64,000 nucleotides of DNA from VRUE01 sp963747765 (lineage in GTDB: Bacteria > Actinomycetota > Thermoleophilia > Solirubrobacterales > 70-9): the NCBI GenBank assembly GCA_963747765.1, contig CAVVGH010000003.1, positions 1 to 64,000 of the forward strand, given 5' to 3'. Positions 10,375 through 18,893 of this stretch are shown here, in pieces. The first letter of the stretch is position 1. Every line of letters begins with the position of its first letter. The position numbers and the translations under genes were made by a program. The notes beneath the pieces were generated by a model. It made no database searches. It was given only the letters and a program-made list of their open reading frames with translations, and was not told the origin of the DNA.

Positions 10375-11145
10375 TCAGGCGCCTGCCTCGATATTGAGGC
10401 GCACGTAGTCGAGCTGCAGCGGCTCACCCGCCTGCTCGAGAACCGCTTCGGTGAAGGGGCGTCGAAGCTCGGTGGGGAGCCGCGCGAGATGGGGGCCGAG
10501 CGTGACCGTCGCGGCGTACTCAAAAGGTTGCGCCGGCCTCATCGGCTTCGGCTGAAGCCAGCACCGCGCCTCGCCGAAGCCGGCATTGCGCAGCCGTTCC
10601 TCGCTCTGCGCCGGCGCGGCGAAGTTCCAGATCCGGCTCATCTCCTCGAAGTGGCGCGCGAACTCCGGTGCCGCCGCCGCCGCGGCGATCGCCCTCGCGA
10701 AGCCGGCGACGTTGCCCTCCCCACCGCACTGGGCGACCAGTCGCCCACCCGGCCGCAGGGCCGAGTGAAGGCGCGCGAAGAGTCGCTCGTGATCTGCGAT
10801 CCAGTGAAAGGTCGCCGTCGAGAAGATCAGGTCCACGGGCCGCTCCACCTGCAGCTCGGAGAGATCCGCAACGACGTAGGTTGCTCTCTCCTCCCCCAGC
10901 CGCTCGCGCGCCTTGGCGATCATGGCCTCCGAGCCATCGACCGCGATCACCCGTCCCTCGGGCAGGCGCTCCAGCAGCTCGGCCGTGACGCGTCCCGACC
11001 CGCAGCCCGCGTCGAGCACGATCTCGTCCCCCCGCAGCTGCAGTCGCGAGAGCACCTCGACCCCCCACTCGAACTGGGGATCGGAAACCGCGTCATAGCT
11101 CTCCGCGTCCCACTCGCGCGGACCGACGTTGATCGGCCGGGTCAC
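10375..11145 (-). CDS. SAM-dependent methyltransferase, trans-aconitate 2-methyltransferase-like
   Basis: A class I SAM methyltransferase of about 256 residues with motif I VLDAGCGSGRVT (Asp45 to Gly51), the acidic motif IAVDGSEAMI, and the Tam-like segments DLIFSTATFHWIADHERLF and LRPGGRLVAQCGGEGN. The start is put at GTG 11145, 10 nt after the leuD stop with a purine-rich site (gagggcgg) in front; the frame is open further upstream inside leuD. Tam enzymes methylate trans-aconitate, and yeast Tmt1 also methylates 3-isopropylmalate. Its position between leuD and leuB makes a leucine-pathway acid a plausible substrate, but that is inference. Confidence 0.82.
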   Translation of the reverse strand: MTRPINVGPREWDAESYDAVSDPQFEWGVEVLSRLQLRGDEIVLDAGCGSGRVTAELLERLPEGRVIAVDGSEAMIAKARERLGEERATYVVADLSELQVERPVDLIFSTATFHWIADHERLFARLHSALRPGGRLVAQCGGEGNVAGFARAIAAAAAAPEFARHFEEMSRIWNFAAPAQSEERLRNAGFGEARCWLQPKPMRPAQPFEYAATVTLGPHLARLPTELRRPFTEAVLEQAGEPLQLDYVRLNIEAGA

Positions 11146-11155
11146 CGCCGCGCCC

Positions 11156-11719
11156 TCAGAGAGCCGTTGTCGCCGGCCCACGCTCGGCGGCACCGGAGGC
11201 CTCGAAGGCGTCGATTGCGGCGGAGTTCTCGAGCGTGATGCCGATATCGTCGAGACCGTTGAGCAGGCGGTACTTCAGGTCCGGCTCGACCTCGAACTCG
11301 AAGACGCCCGCCGCGCAGGTGACGGTCTCGTCGTCGACGTCGATCCGGGCCTCGCCGGCCTCGGCCACCGCTCTGCAGTGCTCCTCGTCGAGAATCACCG
11401 GCAGCAGCCCGATCTTCGTGCAGTTGGCATAGAAGATGTCGGCGAATGATGGGGCGACGATCGCCTCGAAGCCGAAGTCCTCAAGCGCCCACGGGGCGTG
11501 CTCCCTGGAGGACCCGCAGCCGAAGTTTCGCCCCGCGACGAGGATCGGGTTCGACTCCAGCTCGATCTCACCGGACCGAATCCAGTCGTAGAAGAGGAAC
11601 TCGCCGAAGCCGCTGCGCTCGACCCGCTTCAGGAACTGCTTGGGAATGATCTGATCGGTGTCGACATCGGCCCGGTCGAGCACGGAGACCCTGCCCTCGA
11701 TCACATCCAGCGGCCTCAT
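11156..11719 (-). CDS. leuD: 3-isopropylmalate dehydratase, small subunit
   Basis: The swivelling-domain subunit that pairs with LeuC to isomerise 2- to 3-isopropylmalate. 187 residues from ATG 11719. VLDRADVDTDQIIPKQFLKRV, the GRNFGCGSSREHAPWAL block and PSFADIFYANCTKIGLLPV are diagnostic. Its first residues, MRPLD, are also encoded by a tandem duplicate just upstream. The ATG overlaps the TGA of a 13-codon mini-ORF (ATGA), so translation may be coupled to it. The leuC stop lies 78 nt upstream. Confidence 0.95.
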   Translation of the reverse strand: MRPLDVIEGRVSVLDRADVDTDQIIPKQFLKRVERSGFGEFLFYDWIRSGEIELESNPILVAGRNFGCGSSREHAPWALEDFGFEAIVAPSFADIFYANCTKIGLLPVILDEEHCRAVAEAGEARIDVDDETVTCAAGVFEFEVEPDLKYRLLNGLDDIGITLENSAAIDAFEASGAAERGPATTAL

Positions 11720-11779
11720 CGGCAACCCCAATCCTCGAACGCATCCAGCGGCCTCATCGGCAACCCCAATCCTCGAACG
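11704..11779 (-). repeat. 38-bp tandem duplication covering the leuD translation start
   Basis: Two adjacent 38-bp copies (11704-11741 and 11742-11779) are identical. Each contains the leuD start codon, five upstream codons' worth of leader and a ggggttgccgATGAgg core. A third, degenerate copy appears directly upstream (about 11780-11797), sharing only its leuD-proximal half. Because 38 is not a multiple of 3, each copy puts its ATG into a frame that stops at the next copy's ATGA. Confidence 0.85.
11716..11757 (-). CDS. Mini-ORF upstream of leuD (MRPLDAFEDWGCR), possible coupling peptide
   Basis: A 13-codon frame starting at ATG 11757 within the 38-bp duplication. Its first five residues equal those of LeuD. 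Its TGA overlaps the leuD ATG as ATGA. The peptide itself is unlikely to have a function; a role in translational coupling from leuC to leuD, or no role at all, is equally consistent with the sequence. Confidence 0.35.
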   Translation of the reverse strand: MRPLDAFEDWGCR

Positions 11780-11795
11780 CACTCATCGCGTACAT
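11754..11795 (-). CDS. First mini-ORF between leuC and leuD (MYAMSAFEDWGCR)
   Basis: A 13-codon frame from ATG 11795, beginning 2 nt after the leuC TAG (11798-11800). Its last eight residues (AFEDWGCR) are the same as those of the next mini-ORF. Its TGA overlaps that mini-ORF's ATG as ATGA. Together the two frames form a chain of stop-start overlaps from leuC to leuD. Confidence 0.3.
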   Translation of the reverse strand: MYAMSAFEDWGCR

Positions 11796-11797
11796 CG

Positions 11798-13183
11798 CTA
11801 GCTCCAATCCCTGATGTCGACGAAGTGTCCCTCGATGGCCGCCGCGGCAGCCATCCTGGGGCTGACCAGATGGGTGCGGCCACCCTTCCCCTGGCGCCCC
11901 TCGAAGTTGCGGTTCGAGGTCGAAGCGCAGCGCTCCCCCTCGGCGAGCACATCCGGGTTCATGCCCAGGCACATCGAGCAACCCGCGTCGCGCCATTCGA
12001 AGCCGGCCGCCCGGAAGACCTCATGCAGTCCCTCCTCTTCGGCCGCTGCCTTCACCTGCTGGGAGCCGGGGACGACCATCCCTCGTACCGAGTCGGCGAC
12101 CCGCCGGCCGTCGACCATGGCGGCCGCCTCGCGCAGGTCCTCGACCCGGGAGTTGGTGCAGGAGCCGATGAAGACGCGTTCGGGGGCGATCTCCGTCATC
12201 GGCGTGCCCGGCCTCAACCCCATGTAGGCGAGTGCCCTTTCGGCCGACTCGCGATCGGCGGCGCCGTCCATCGCGGCTGGGTCGGGAACCGAGTCCGTTA
12301 CCTCGACCACCATCCCGGGGCTCGTCCCCCAGGTGACCATCGGCGATATGCCCGCCGCGTCGATCTCAATCTCGGTGTCGAATTCCGCGTCAAGATCGGA
12401 AGGCAGGCGGCGCCAGCGCTCCATCGCGGCATCGAAGTCGGCGGGCGCACCCAAGCGGCCGCGCACCCACTCAAAGGTCGTCTCGTCGGGCGCGATCATT
12501 CCCGCCCGGCCGCCACCCTCGATCGTCATGTTGCAGACCGTCATCCGGCCAGGCATCGACAGCGCTTCGATCGCCGGGCCCGCATACTCGACCGCGTGGC
12601 CGGTCATGCCCCCGGTCCCCAGGCGGCCGATCGTTGCCAGGATCAGGTCCTTCGGCGTCACCCCTGGCGCCAGTGCGCCGCCGTAGGCGATTCGCATCGT
12701 TCTCGGCCGCTTCTGCACGAGGCACTGGGTGGCCAACACGTGCTCGACCTCGGAGGTGCCGATGCCGAAGGCAAGCGCCCCGAAGGCTCCGTGGGTCGAG
12801 GTGTGGCTGTCGCCGCAGACGATCGTCGTCCCCGGCTGGGTGACGCCGAGCTCGGGCCCAATCACGTGCACGATCCCCTGCCGGTCGGAACCCAGCGAGT
12901 ACAGCGGAATGCCGAACTCCTCGCAGTTGCGCTCCAGCGTCTCCACCTGGACCCGAGACAGCCGGTCAGCGATCAGCCGGGCGGCCGTCGTGCCATCGGT
13001 GGGCACGTTGTGGTCGGCCGTCGCCAGCGTCTTGTCGGGGCGCCGCACCGGGCGCCCGGCCAGCCGCAGCCCGTCGAAGGCCTGCGGCGAGGTCACCTCG
13101 TGGACGAGGTGCAGATCGATGTAGAGCAGTCCGTCGCCGACTTCGTGCTCGCTCCAAATCTTGTCGAACATCGTCCTTGCCAT
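11798..13183 (-). CDS. leuC: 3-isopropylmalate dehydratase, large subunit
   Basis: Carries the 4Fe-4S cluster of isopropylmalate isomerase. 461 residues from ATG 13183. The cluster ligands are Cys342 in GSCTNSR, Cys402 and Cys405 in GCSMCLGMNPD, at the positions usual for bacterial LeuC. HLVHEVTSPQAFDGL, TADHNVPT and VCGDSHTSTHGAFGALAFGIGTSEVEHVLATQ complete the aconitase-family signature. Only 2 nt separate its start from the stop of the preceding XRE regulator, so the regulator and leuC share a transcript. Confidence 0.96.
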   Translation of the reverse strand: MARTMFDKIWSEHEVGDGLLYIDLHLVHEVTSPQAFDGLRLAGRPVRRPDKTLATADHNVPTDGTTAARLIADRLSRVQVETLERNCEEFGIPLYSLGSDRQGIVHVIGPELGVTQPGTTIVCGDSHTSTHGAFGALAFGIGTSEVEHVLATQCLVQKRPRTMRIAYGGALAPGVTPKDLILATIGRLGTGGMTGHAVEYAGPAIEALSMPGRMTVCNMTIEGGGRAGMIAPDETTFEWVRGRLGAPADFDAAMERWRRLPSDLDAEFDTEIEIDAAGISPMVTWGTSPGMVVEVTDSVPDPAAMDGAADRESAERALAYMGLRPGTPMTEIAPERVFIGSCTNSRVEDLREAAAMVDGRRVADSVRGMVVPGSQQVKAAAEEEGLHEVFRAAGFEWRDAGCSMCLGMNPDVLAEGERCASTSNRNFEGRQGKGGRTHLVSPRMAAAAAIEGHFVDIRDWS

Positions 13184-13185
13184 CG

Positions 13186-13791
13186 TCAGCTCCTCCTCAG
13201 GCCGGCTGCCATCACGGCGAGGAACCTAGCCTGTTCCGTCCCGTCGTTCTCAAAGTGGTGTGGCAGATCGGCGTCAAAGGTAACGCTGTCGCCTGCGCGC
13301 AGCTCGTGACGCGTTCCGTCCACGGTCAAAGCCAACACGCCGGTCAGCACGACGGCGGTCTCGCGACTGCCCGGCTCGTGGATAGGGGGATCCGCCGCCC
13401 CACCGGTAGCCGCACCCGGGCGCAGCGTGTGCAGGGAGACGTCGGCACGCTGCCCGGGCAGCGGCGGTGTGAGCTCCTCGAAGCGGTGCCCGCCCCGCTC
13501 ATAACGCCGTCGTCTGCCTGCTCGGCTGATCGCCACGTGCTCCCCCTCGTCAAGCCGCAGCAGCTGCGAAAGGCTCAGCTCCAAGCCGGCGGCGATCTTC
13601 TCGGCGACCGCCAGCGTTGGACTTGTCTCTCCCCGCTCCACCTGGGAGAGCATCGGCGCGCTCACGCCGCTGCGCTCCGCGAGATCGCGCAGAGAGAGAC
13701 CCATCGCCTCTCGCAGGGCGTGAACCCTCACGCCAGCGGCGAGCGACCGTGCTTGCCGCGCTGTGGGTCGCGATCGAGTGGCCGCGCTCAT
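13186..13791 (-). CDS. XRE-family regulator with C-terminal cupin domain
   Basis: A transcription regulator of 201 residues from ATG 13791. The N-terminal helix-turn-helix lies at about residues 17-71 (LREAMGLSLRDLAERSGVSAPMLSQVE then TSPTLAVAEKIAAGL). A small-molecule-sensing cupin barrel follows at about 105-195 (IHEPGSRETAVVLTGVLAL and LRAGDSVTFDADLPHHFEN). It is the first gene of the leuCD operon, 2 nt before leuC, so it probably controls its own transcript. A perfect inverted repeat (13795-13812) lies 3 bp upstream of its start codon and could be its operator. The ligand is unknown; a pathway acid is a reasonable guess. Confidence 0.9.
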   Translation of the reverse strand: MSAATRSRPTARQARSLAAGVRVHALREAMGLSLRDLAERSGVSAPMLSQVERGETSPTLAVAEKIAAGLELSLSQLLRLDEGEHVAISRAGRRRRYERGGHRFEELTPPLPGQRADVSLHTLRPGAATGGAADPPIHEPGSRETAVVLTGVLALTVDGTRHELRAGDSVTFDADLPHHFENDGTEQARFLAVMAAGLRRS

Positions 13792-13794
13792 CGT

Positions 13795-13812
13795 TGTACG
13801 CTATCACGTACA
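13795..13812. promoter_or_regulatory. Candidate operator of the XRE-leuCD operon
   Basis: Perfect inverted repeat TGTACG-N6-CGTACA in the divergent region, ending 3 bp before the XRE start codon. Its position over the ribosome-binding site and likely promoter fits an autoregulatory operator. No binding evidence is available. Confidence 0.5.
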
Positions 13813-13836
13813 TTCGTTACCAGGTTGTCGACCTGC

Positions 13837-13860
13837 TATAAAAACTGACCAGTCGGTTTT
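13837..13860 (+). promoter_or_regulatory. TATAAA -10 box overlapped by a TetR-type palindromic operator
   Basis: The interrupted palindrome AAAACTGACCAGTCGGTTTT (13841-13860) resembles the ACTGACC/GGTCGGT operators bound by TetR-family repressors. It overlaps a TATAAA sequence (13837-13842) just upstream of the tetR-like gene. This suggests autorepression. No good -35 box is seen. Confidence 0.55.
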
Positions 13861-13878
13861 CAAGCGCAAGGAGACACC

Positions 13879-14475
13879 CTGCCCAAACTCAAACCAGCGG
13901 TTCGCGACGAGCGGCGACGGCAGTTGCTCGAGGCGGCGTGGACCTGCGCCGGTCGGAAGCGCTTTGGCGAGATGACCGTCGACGACGTCTGCGCCGAGGC
14001 CTCGCTCAGCAAGGGTGCCTTCTACGGCTATTTCGAAAGCAAGGACGAGCTCCTTGCCGGCCTTCTCGACGAGGACTCGGCGGCGGTCGATCGAATGCTG
14101 GACGAGATCGGCGAAGCCGAGAGCTCGGGGGTCGAGCGACTGCGACGCTTCTCCCGCGCGATGCTCGCGCACGCCGACGATCGCGGGCGAGCGCAGGTGC
14201 GCGCCGACCTCTGGGCCGCAGTGCTCGGCGAGGAGGCGCTTCGCAAGCACTTCGGGAGCACAGCGACCCGGCACCGTGCCCGTCTCCGTGCCTGGATCGA
14301 CGAGGGCATCGAGCGCGGCGAGTTGCGCGAGGTGCCGGCCAACGCCCTGGCCTCGATGCTGCTGGCGATGGCCGACGGGCTGGTGCTGCACGCGACGCTC
14401 AACCCGAGCGCCTTCCGCTGGTCGAACATCCGGCGCGCCATCGACGAGTTGCTTGTCGGGATCTCCGCCTCATGA
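13879..14475 (+). CDS. TetR-family transcriptional regulator (CTG start)
   Basis: A repressor of about 198 residues. The N-terminal helix-turn-helix reads RRRQLLEAAWTCAGRKRFGEMTVDDVCAEASLSKGAFYGYFESKDELL, a standard TetR layout; the C-terminal ligand domain is divergent. The start is proposed as CTG 13879: it gives the normal TetR N-terminus (PKLKPAVRDERRRQLLEAA) and is preceded by an AAGGAG ribosome-binding site 5 nt upstream (13868-13873). The next in-frame start, TTG 13924, would cut into helix 1. Its TGA overlaps the ATG of the chloride channel gene, so it probably controls that transport operon. Confidence 0.85.
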   Translation: MPKLKPAVRDERRRQLLEAAWTCAGRKRFGEMTVDDVCAEASLSKGAFYGYFESKDELLAGLLDEDSAAVDRMLDEIGEAESSGVERLRRFSRAMLAHADDRGRAQVRADLWAAVLGEEALRKHFGSTATRHRARLRAWIDEGIERGELREVPANALASMLLAMADGLVLHATLNPSAFRWSNIRRAIDELLVGISAS

Positions 14476-16328
14476 GCGGCGGGACTCCGACGCCGAGCCG
14501 CCTGCGCCTGCCAACCTCGGGCTCGATCCGGATCGGCGTCTGGATGGCGGGACCGAGTGGCCTCCTCGCGCTGGCCCTGCTGGTCGGCATCGGCGCGGGA
14601 GTGGGCGCCGTCGCCTTCCGCTATCTGATCGTCGGGTTCACGTACCTGTTCACCGGCTACGAAAGCTACGGCGCCGCCGGGCACCAGGCCAATCCCCATC
14701 TTCCCGGCCTGGGAATCTGGTTCGTCGCCCTGGTCCCGGTCGTCGGAGGCCTGCTCTACGGGCCCGTGGTCGAGCGCTTTGCACGCGAGGCGCGCGGGCA
14801 CGGCGTTCCCGAGGTGATGTTCGCCGTCTCCCGCCGCGGCGGTCGGATCCGACCGGTCGTGGCCCTCGTCAAGTCCCTGGCCTCCGCCCTCTGCATCGGC
14901 TCGGGAGGTTCGGTCGGCCGCGAGGGACCGATAGTCCAGATTGGCTCGGCGCTCGGCTCCAGCATTGGCCAGCTCACCCGCTCGCCCGAGGCACGGATGC
15001 GTCTGCTGGTTGCCTGCGGCGCAGCCGGCGGGATCTCGGCCACCTTCAACGCCCCGATCGCCGGCGTCTTCTTCGCCCTCGAGGTGATCCTGCGCGACTT
15101 CGAGACGCGCTCCTTCGGTGCGGTCGTCGTCGCCTCGGTGACCGCAGACGTGATCGGGCGAGCGGCCTTCGGCTCCGAAGCCTTCCTGCAACTGCCAAGG
15201 CTGGGAGTTGGCCCGGTGAGCGGCTACCCGCTGTATCTGGTGCTCGGCTTACTGGCGGCCGTCGTCGGAGTCGCCTTCATCCGCTTCCTCTACGGAATGG
15301 AGGACCGGGTGGACCGCCTCTGGCGCTTTTCGGAGGCCTGGCGGCCCGCGGCGGGAGGTCTCCTGCTCGGTCTGCTGCTACTCGCCCTGCCGCAGATGTA
15401 CGGGGTTGGCTACAACGTGCTCGAAGGCGCAATCGACGGCCGCTACGCGCTCCTGTTCCTCCTTGCGCTGCTCGCCGGCAAGATCCTTGCCACCAGCCTC
15501 ACCCTCTCGATTGGCGGCTCGGGAGGCGTCTTCGCCCCCTCGCTGTTCATGGGCGCGATGCTCGGCTCCGCCTACGGACTCGCCATCCACGCCACCGTCC
15601 CCGAGATCGCCGGGCCGACCGGGGCATACGGCCTGATCGGGATGGGCGCCGTCTTCGCTGCCGCAGCGCGTGCTCCGATGACGGCGATCCTGATCATCTT
15701 CGAGCTGACCGGCGACTACCGGATCATGCTGCCACTGATGCTCGCGGTGGTGATCGCAACCGCGATCGCCACCCGCCTCTCGCCCGACTCGATCTACACG
15801 TTGAAGCTGGCCCGTCGCGGCATCGACCTGCTGCGACGCCGGCCGGCGACCCCGATGGAAGCCCTGACGGTCGCCGAGGCCATGCAACCGACTCCCGAGC
15901 CGGCTCGCATCGACTCGCCGCTGCGGGAGATCCTTGAGCGCCTCAGCGGCAGCAACGAGCCCAACCTGCCGGTCGTCGACCTGGAGGGAAGGTTTGTCGG
16001 TGTGCTGCCCCAGGACGAGCTCGAGCAGGCGATCCGAGAGGGAGCGGATGGAGCCGAGGCCGGCGACCTGGCACGACAGCTGCCGACCCTGCGCACCAAC
16101 GAGTCGCTCGCCGAAGCGGCCGGCACGCTGGTGCAAGCGGACAGCCCCGGCCTCGCGGTCCTCGACGAGACAGGGGAGCGCGTCGTCGGCTGGCTCTCCC
16201 ATCGCGACATCCTGCGCGTCTACGATCAGCGAATGAGACAGGATCGAGCCCGTCACGACGCGGCTTCGCGGCGGCCGAGCATCGCCCACCGGCCACCGCG
16301 ACGTCCCGACGCGAACGCCACGGTTTGA
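14472..16328 (+). CDS. ClC-family chloride channel/antiporter with CBS pair
   Basis: A membrane protein of 618 residues with about ten or more hydrophobic segments (residues 20-440). The three ClC anion-site motifs are GHGVP (109-113), GREGP with the gating glutamate E151, and GVFAP (352-356). The C-terminal 160 residues form two CBS domains (VAEAMQPTPEPARIDSPL... and LRTNESLAEAAGTLVQADSPGLAVLDETG), which commonly bind nucleotides. Whether it is an H+/Cl- exchanger or a channel cannot be settled here. It starts by ATGA overlap with tetR and its own TGA overlaps the TTG of the next gene. Confidence 0.93.
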   Translation: MSGGTPTPSRLRLPTSGSIRIGVWMAGPSGLLALALLVGIGAGVGAVAFRYLIVGFTYLFTGYESYGAAGHQANPHLPGLGIWFVALVPVVGGLLYGPVVERFAREARGHGVPEVMFAVSRRGGRIRPVVALVKSLASALCIGSGGSVGREGPIVQIGSALGSSIGQLTRSPEARMRLLVACGAAGGISATFNAPIAGVFFALEVILRDFETRSFGAVVVASVTADVIGRAAFGSEAFLQLPRLGVGPVSGYPLYLVLGLLAAVVGVAFIRFLYGMEDRVDRLWRFSEAWRPAAGGLLLGLLLLALPQMYGVGYNVLEGAIDGRYALLFLLALLAGKILATSLTLSIGGSGGVFAPSLFMGAMLGSAYGLAIHATVPEIAGPTGAYGLIGMGAVFAAAARAPMTAILIIFELTGDYRIMLPLMLAVVIATAIATRLSPDSIYTLKLARRGIDLLRRRPATPMEALTVAEAMQPTPEPARIDSPLREILERLSGSNEPNLPVVDLEGRFVGVLPQDELEQAIREGADGAEAGDLARQLPTLRTNESLAEAAGTLVQADSPGLAVLDETGERVVGWLSHRDILRVYDQRMRQDRARHDAASRRPSIAHRPPRRPDANATV

Positions 16329-16762
16329 GCTCGACCGACCCCAGACCCGGTCCCGATTGGCAGCCGCTTGAGGCACTCGCCACGGTGATGCGGGGCAGCG
16401 CGGTGCCCTACGGCTACACGCTCACCGTCCTCTCAAGCCACAGCATCGTCTCCCATAGCCACGGGCCACCGACCGTCTTCGAGATCCTGCTCTTCGTGGG
16501 CGGCGCGATTGCCGCCTTCGCCGCACTCGCCCTGCTCTCACAGCGGTTCGCAACACGACCGCTGCCGACCCAGCGCGGCGATCTGGTCAAGGCCGGGATG
16601 ATCCACATCTTCGCGATCGGGGCCGCGTTCGGCGCAACCGTGCTGATCGGACTGATCCCGGGCATCGCGGCCTGGCCGCTTGCCGCCTTCGCCGCAACCG
16701 CTCTCTACCTCTCGATCGCCAGCCTCGAGATCGACCTCACCCACCGACTCAACCTGGACTGA
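16325..16762 (+). CDS. Small membrane protein of unknown function
   Basis: 145 residues starting at TTG 16325, whose last two bases overlap the ClC stop (TTGA). Three hydrophobic segments lie at about residues 50-70, 90-112 and 115-135. A short soluble N-terminus contains a Ser/His-rich stretch (SSHSIVSHSHG). I do not recognise the family. The overlapping start makes it the third gene of the TetR-ClC operon, so an accessory role in the same transport function is possible. It ends 7 bp from the converging leuA. Confidence 0.7.
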   Translation: MSSTDPRPGPDWQPLEALATVMRGSAVPYGYTLTVLSSHSIVSHSHGPPTVFEILLFVGGAIAAFAALALLSQRFATRPLPTQRGDLVKAGMIHIFAIGAAFGATVLIGLIPGIAAWPLAAFAATALYLSIASLEIDLTHRLNLD

Positions 16763-16769
16763 CCTGCCC

Positions 16770-18356
<1,587 letters not shown>

Positions 18357-18364
18357 GGGACTTA

Positions 18365-18454
18365 CCTCCTTCTCCAATCGAATCGAATGACCTTGTCTCT
18401 TGCGGCTATCGCGCCGCCCAGCGCTATTCCCCCCGAAGGGGGAGGAGAAGGAGG
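18365..18454 (-). promoter_or_regulatory. leuA leader: Leu-codon run complementary to the leuA ribosome-binding site
   Basis: In the leader mRNA the sequence CCUCCUUCUCC (18454 to 18444) is an exact 11-nt complement of GGAGAAGGAGG (18375 to 18365), which contains the leuA Shine-Dalgarno site. The first element consists of the Leu codons of leuL. Directly after it, a very stable hairpin with a UUCG loop (UCCCCC-UUCG-GGGGGA, 18443 to 18428) spans the end of leuL. About 68 nt lie between the two complementary segments. The arrangement fits translational attenuation: a ribosome stalled on Leu codons would keep the site free. Confidence 0.7.
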
Positions 18455-18483
18455 AGCGCCAGGCTGTGATGCGGTCGCGTCAT
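18424..18483 (-). CDS. leuL: leuA leader peptide (MTRPHHSLALLLLLPLRGE)
   Basis: A 19-residue peptide from ATG 18483 to TAG 18424, with a GGGGA ribosome-binding site just upstream (18491-18487). Seven of 19 residues are leucine and five are consecutive (CTC CTC CTT CTC CTC). It lies 67 nt upstream of leuA on the same strand. A leucine-rich peptide in this position is the hallmark of leader-peptide attenuation of leucine genes. The peptide product itself probably has no function; ribosome position on it is the signal. Confidence 0.8.
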   Translation of the reverse strand: MTRPHHSLALLLLLPLRGE

Positions 18484-18574
18484 TCGTCCCCGCAGCTTAG
18501 CGTAGGGTGCACGCATCGCAAGGCCGAAGCCCAGATGAGTGCTGCGCATCCGCTTTGCCCAGGTCCCCCCAGCC

Positions 18575-18763
18575 GCTCCGTTCGTCATTTGTACCGCTCT
18601 GCGACACAAAGAGCGAACGGAGCCTCGCCCGGGAGATTGCAGCCGCTCCGTTCGTCATTTGTACCGCTCTGCGACACAAAGAGCGAACGGAGCCTCGCCC
18701 GGGAGATTCCAGGCGCTCCGTTCGTCATTTGTACCGCTCTGCGACACAAAGAGCGAACGGAGC
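18575..18763. repeat. Array of three 49-nt hairpin repeats at 70-bp period (array 1)
   Basis: Three copies (18575-18623, 18645-18693, 18715-18763) of an imperfect palindrome whose arms are GCTCCGTTCG and CGAACGGAGC, with inner arms TTTGT/ACAAA around the loop accgctctgcgac. The three copies are identical. The 21-nt spacers (ctcgcccgggagatt...) are nearly identical, so this is not a CRISPR. Open frames through it are repeat artefacts. A diverged two-unit array occurs at 55105-55223. Confidence 0.85.
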
Positions 18764-18835
18764 TCGTGTCCGCTGCGTTTGGGCCACATCTCGCGAAACG
18801 ACGCCCGTAGCCCCTGCCCGCCTGGGCCCCCTACC

Positions 18836-18893
18836 AGCCCCTCCCTGTTTGTCCTCCTCACCTGCAAGTAGGAGGGCAAACAGGGGAGGGGCT
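18836..18893. repeat. Large 58-nt palindrome (hairpin copy A)
   Basis: Arms of about 23 nt (AGCCCCTCCCTGTTTGtCCTCCT and its complement, one bulged base) around the 11-nt loop cacctgcaagt, followed by gtctctctcatcaatcaa. The right flank is pyrimidine-rich, but there is no plus-strand gene to terminate here. A matching palindrome with compensating changes and the loop in reverse-complement orientation is at 55338-55394. Confidence 0.8.

Noticed and set aside
18575..18763. CRISPR array
   Set aside because: Repeats are 49-nt palindromes and the 21-nt spacers are nearly identical to each other; no cas genes.
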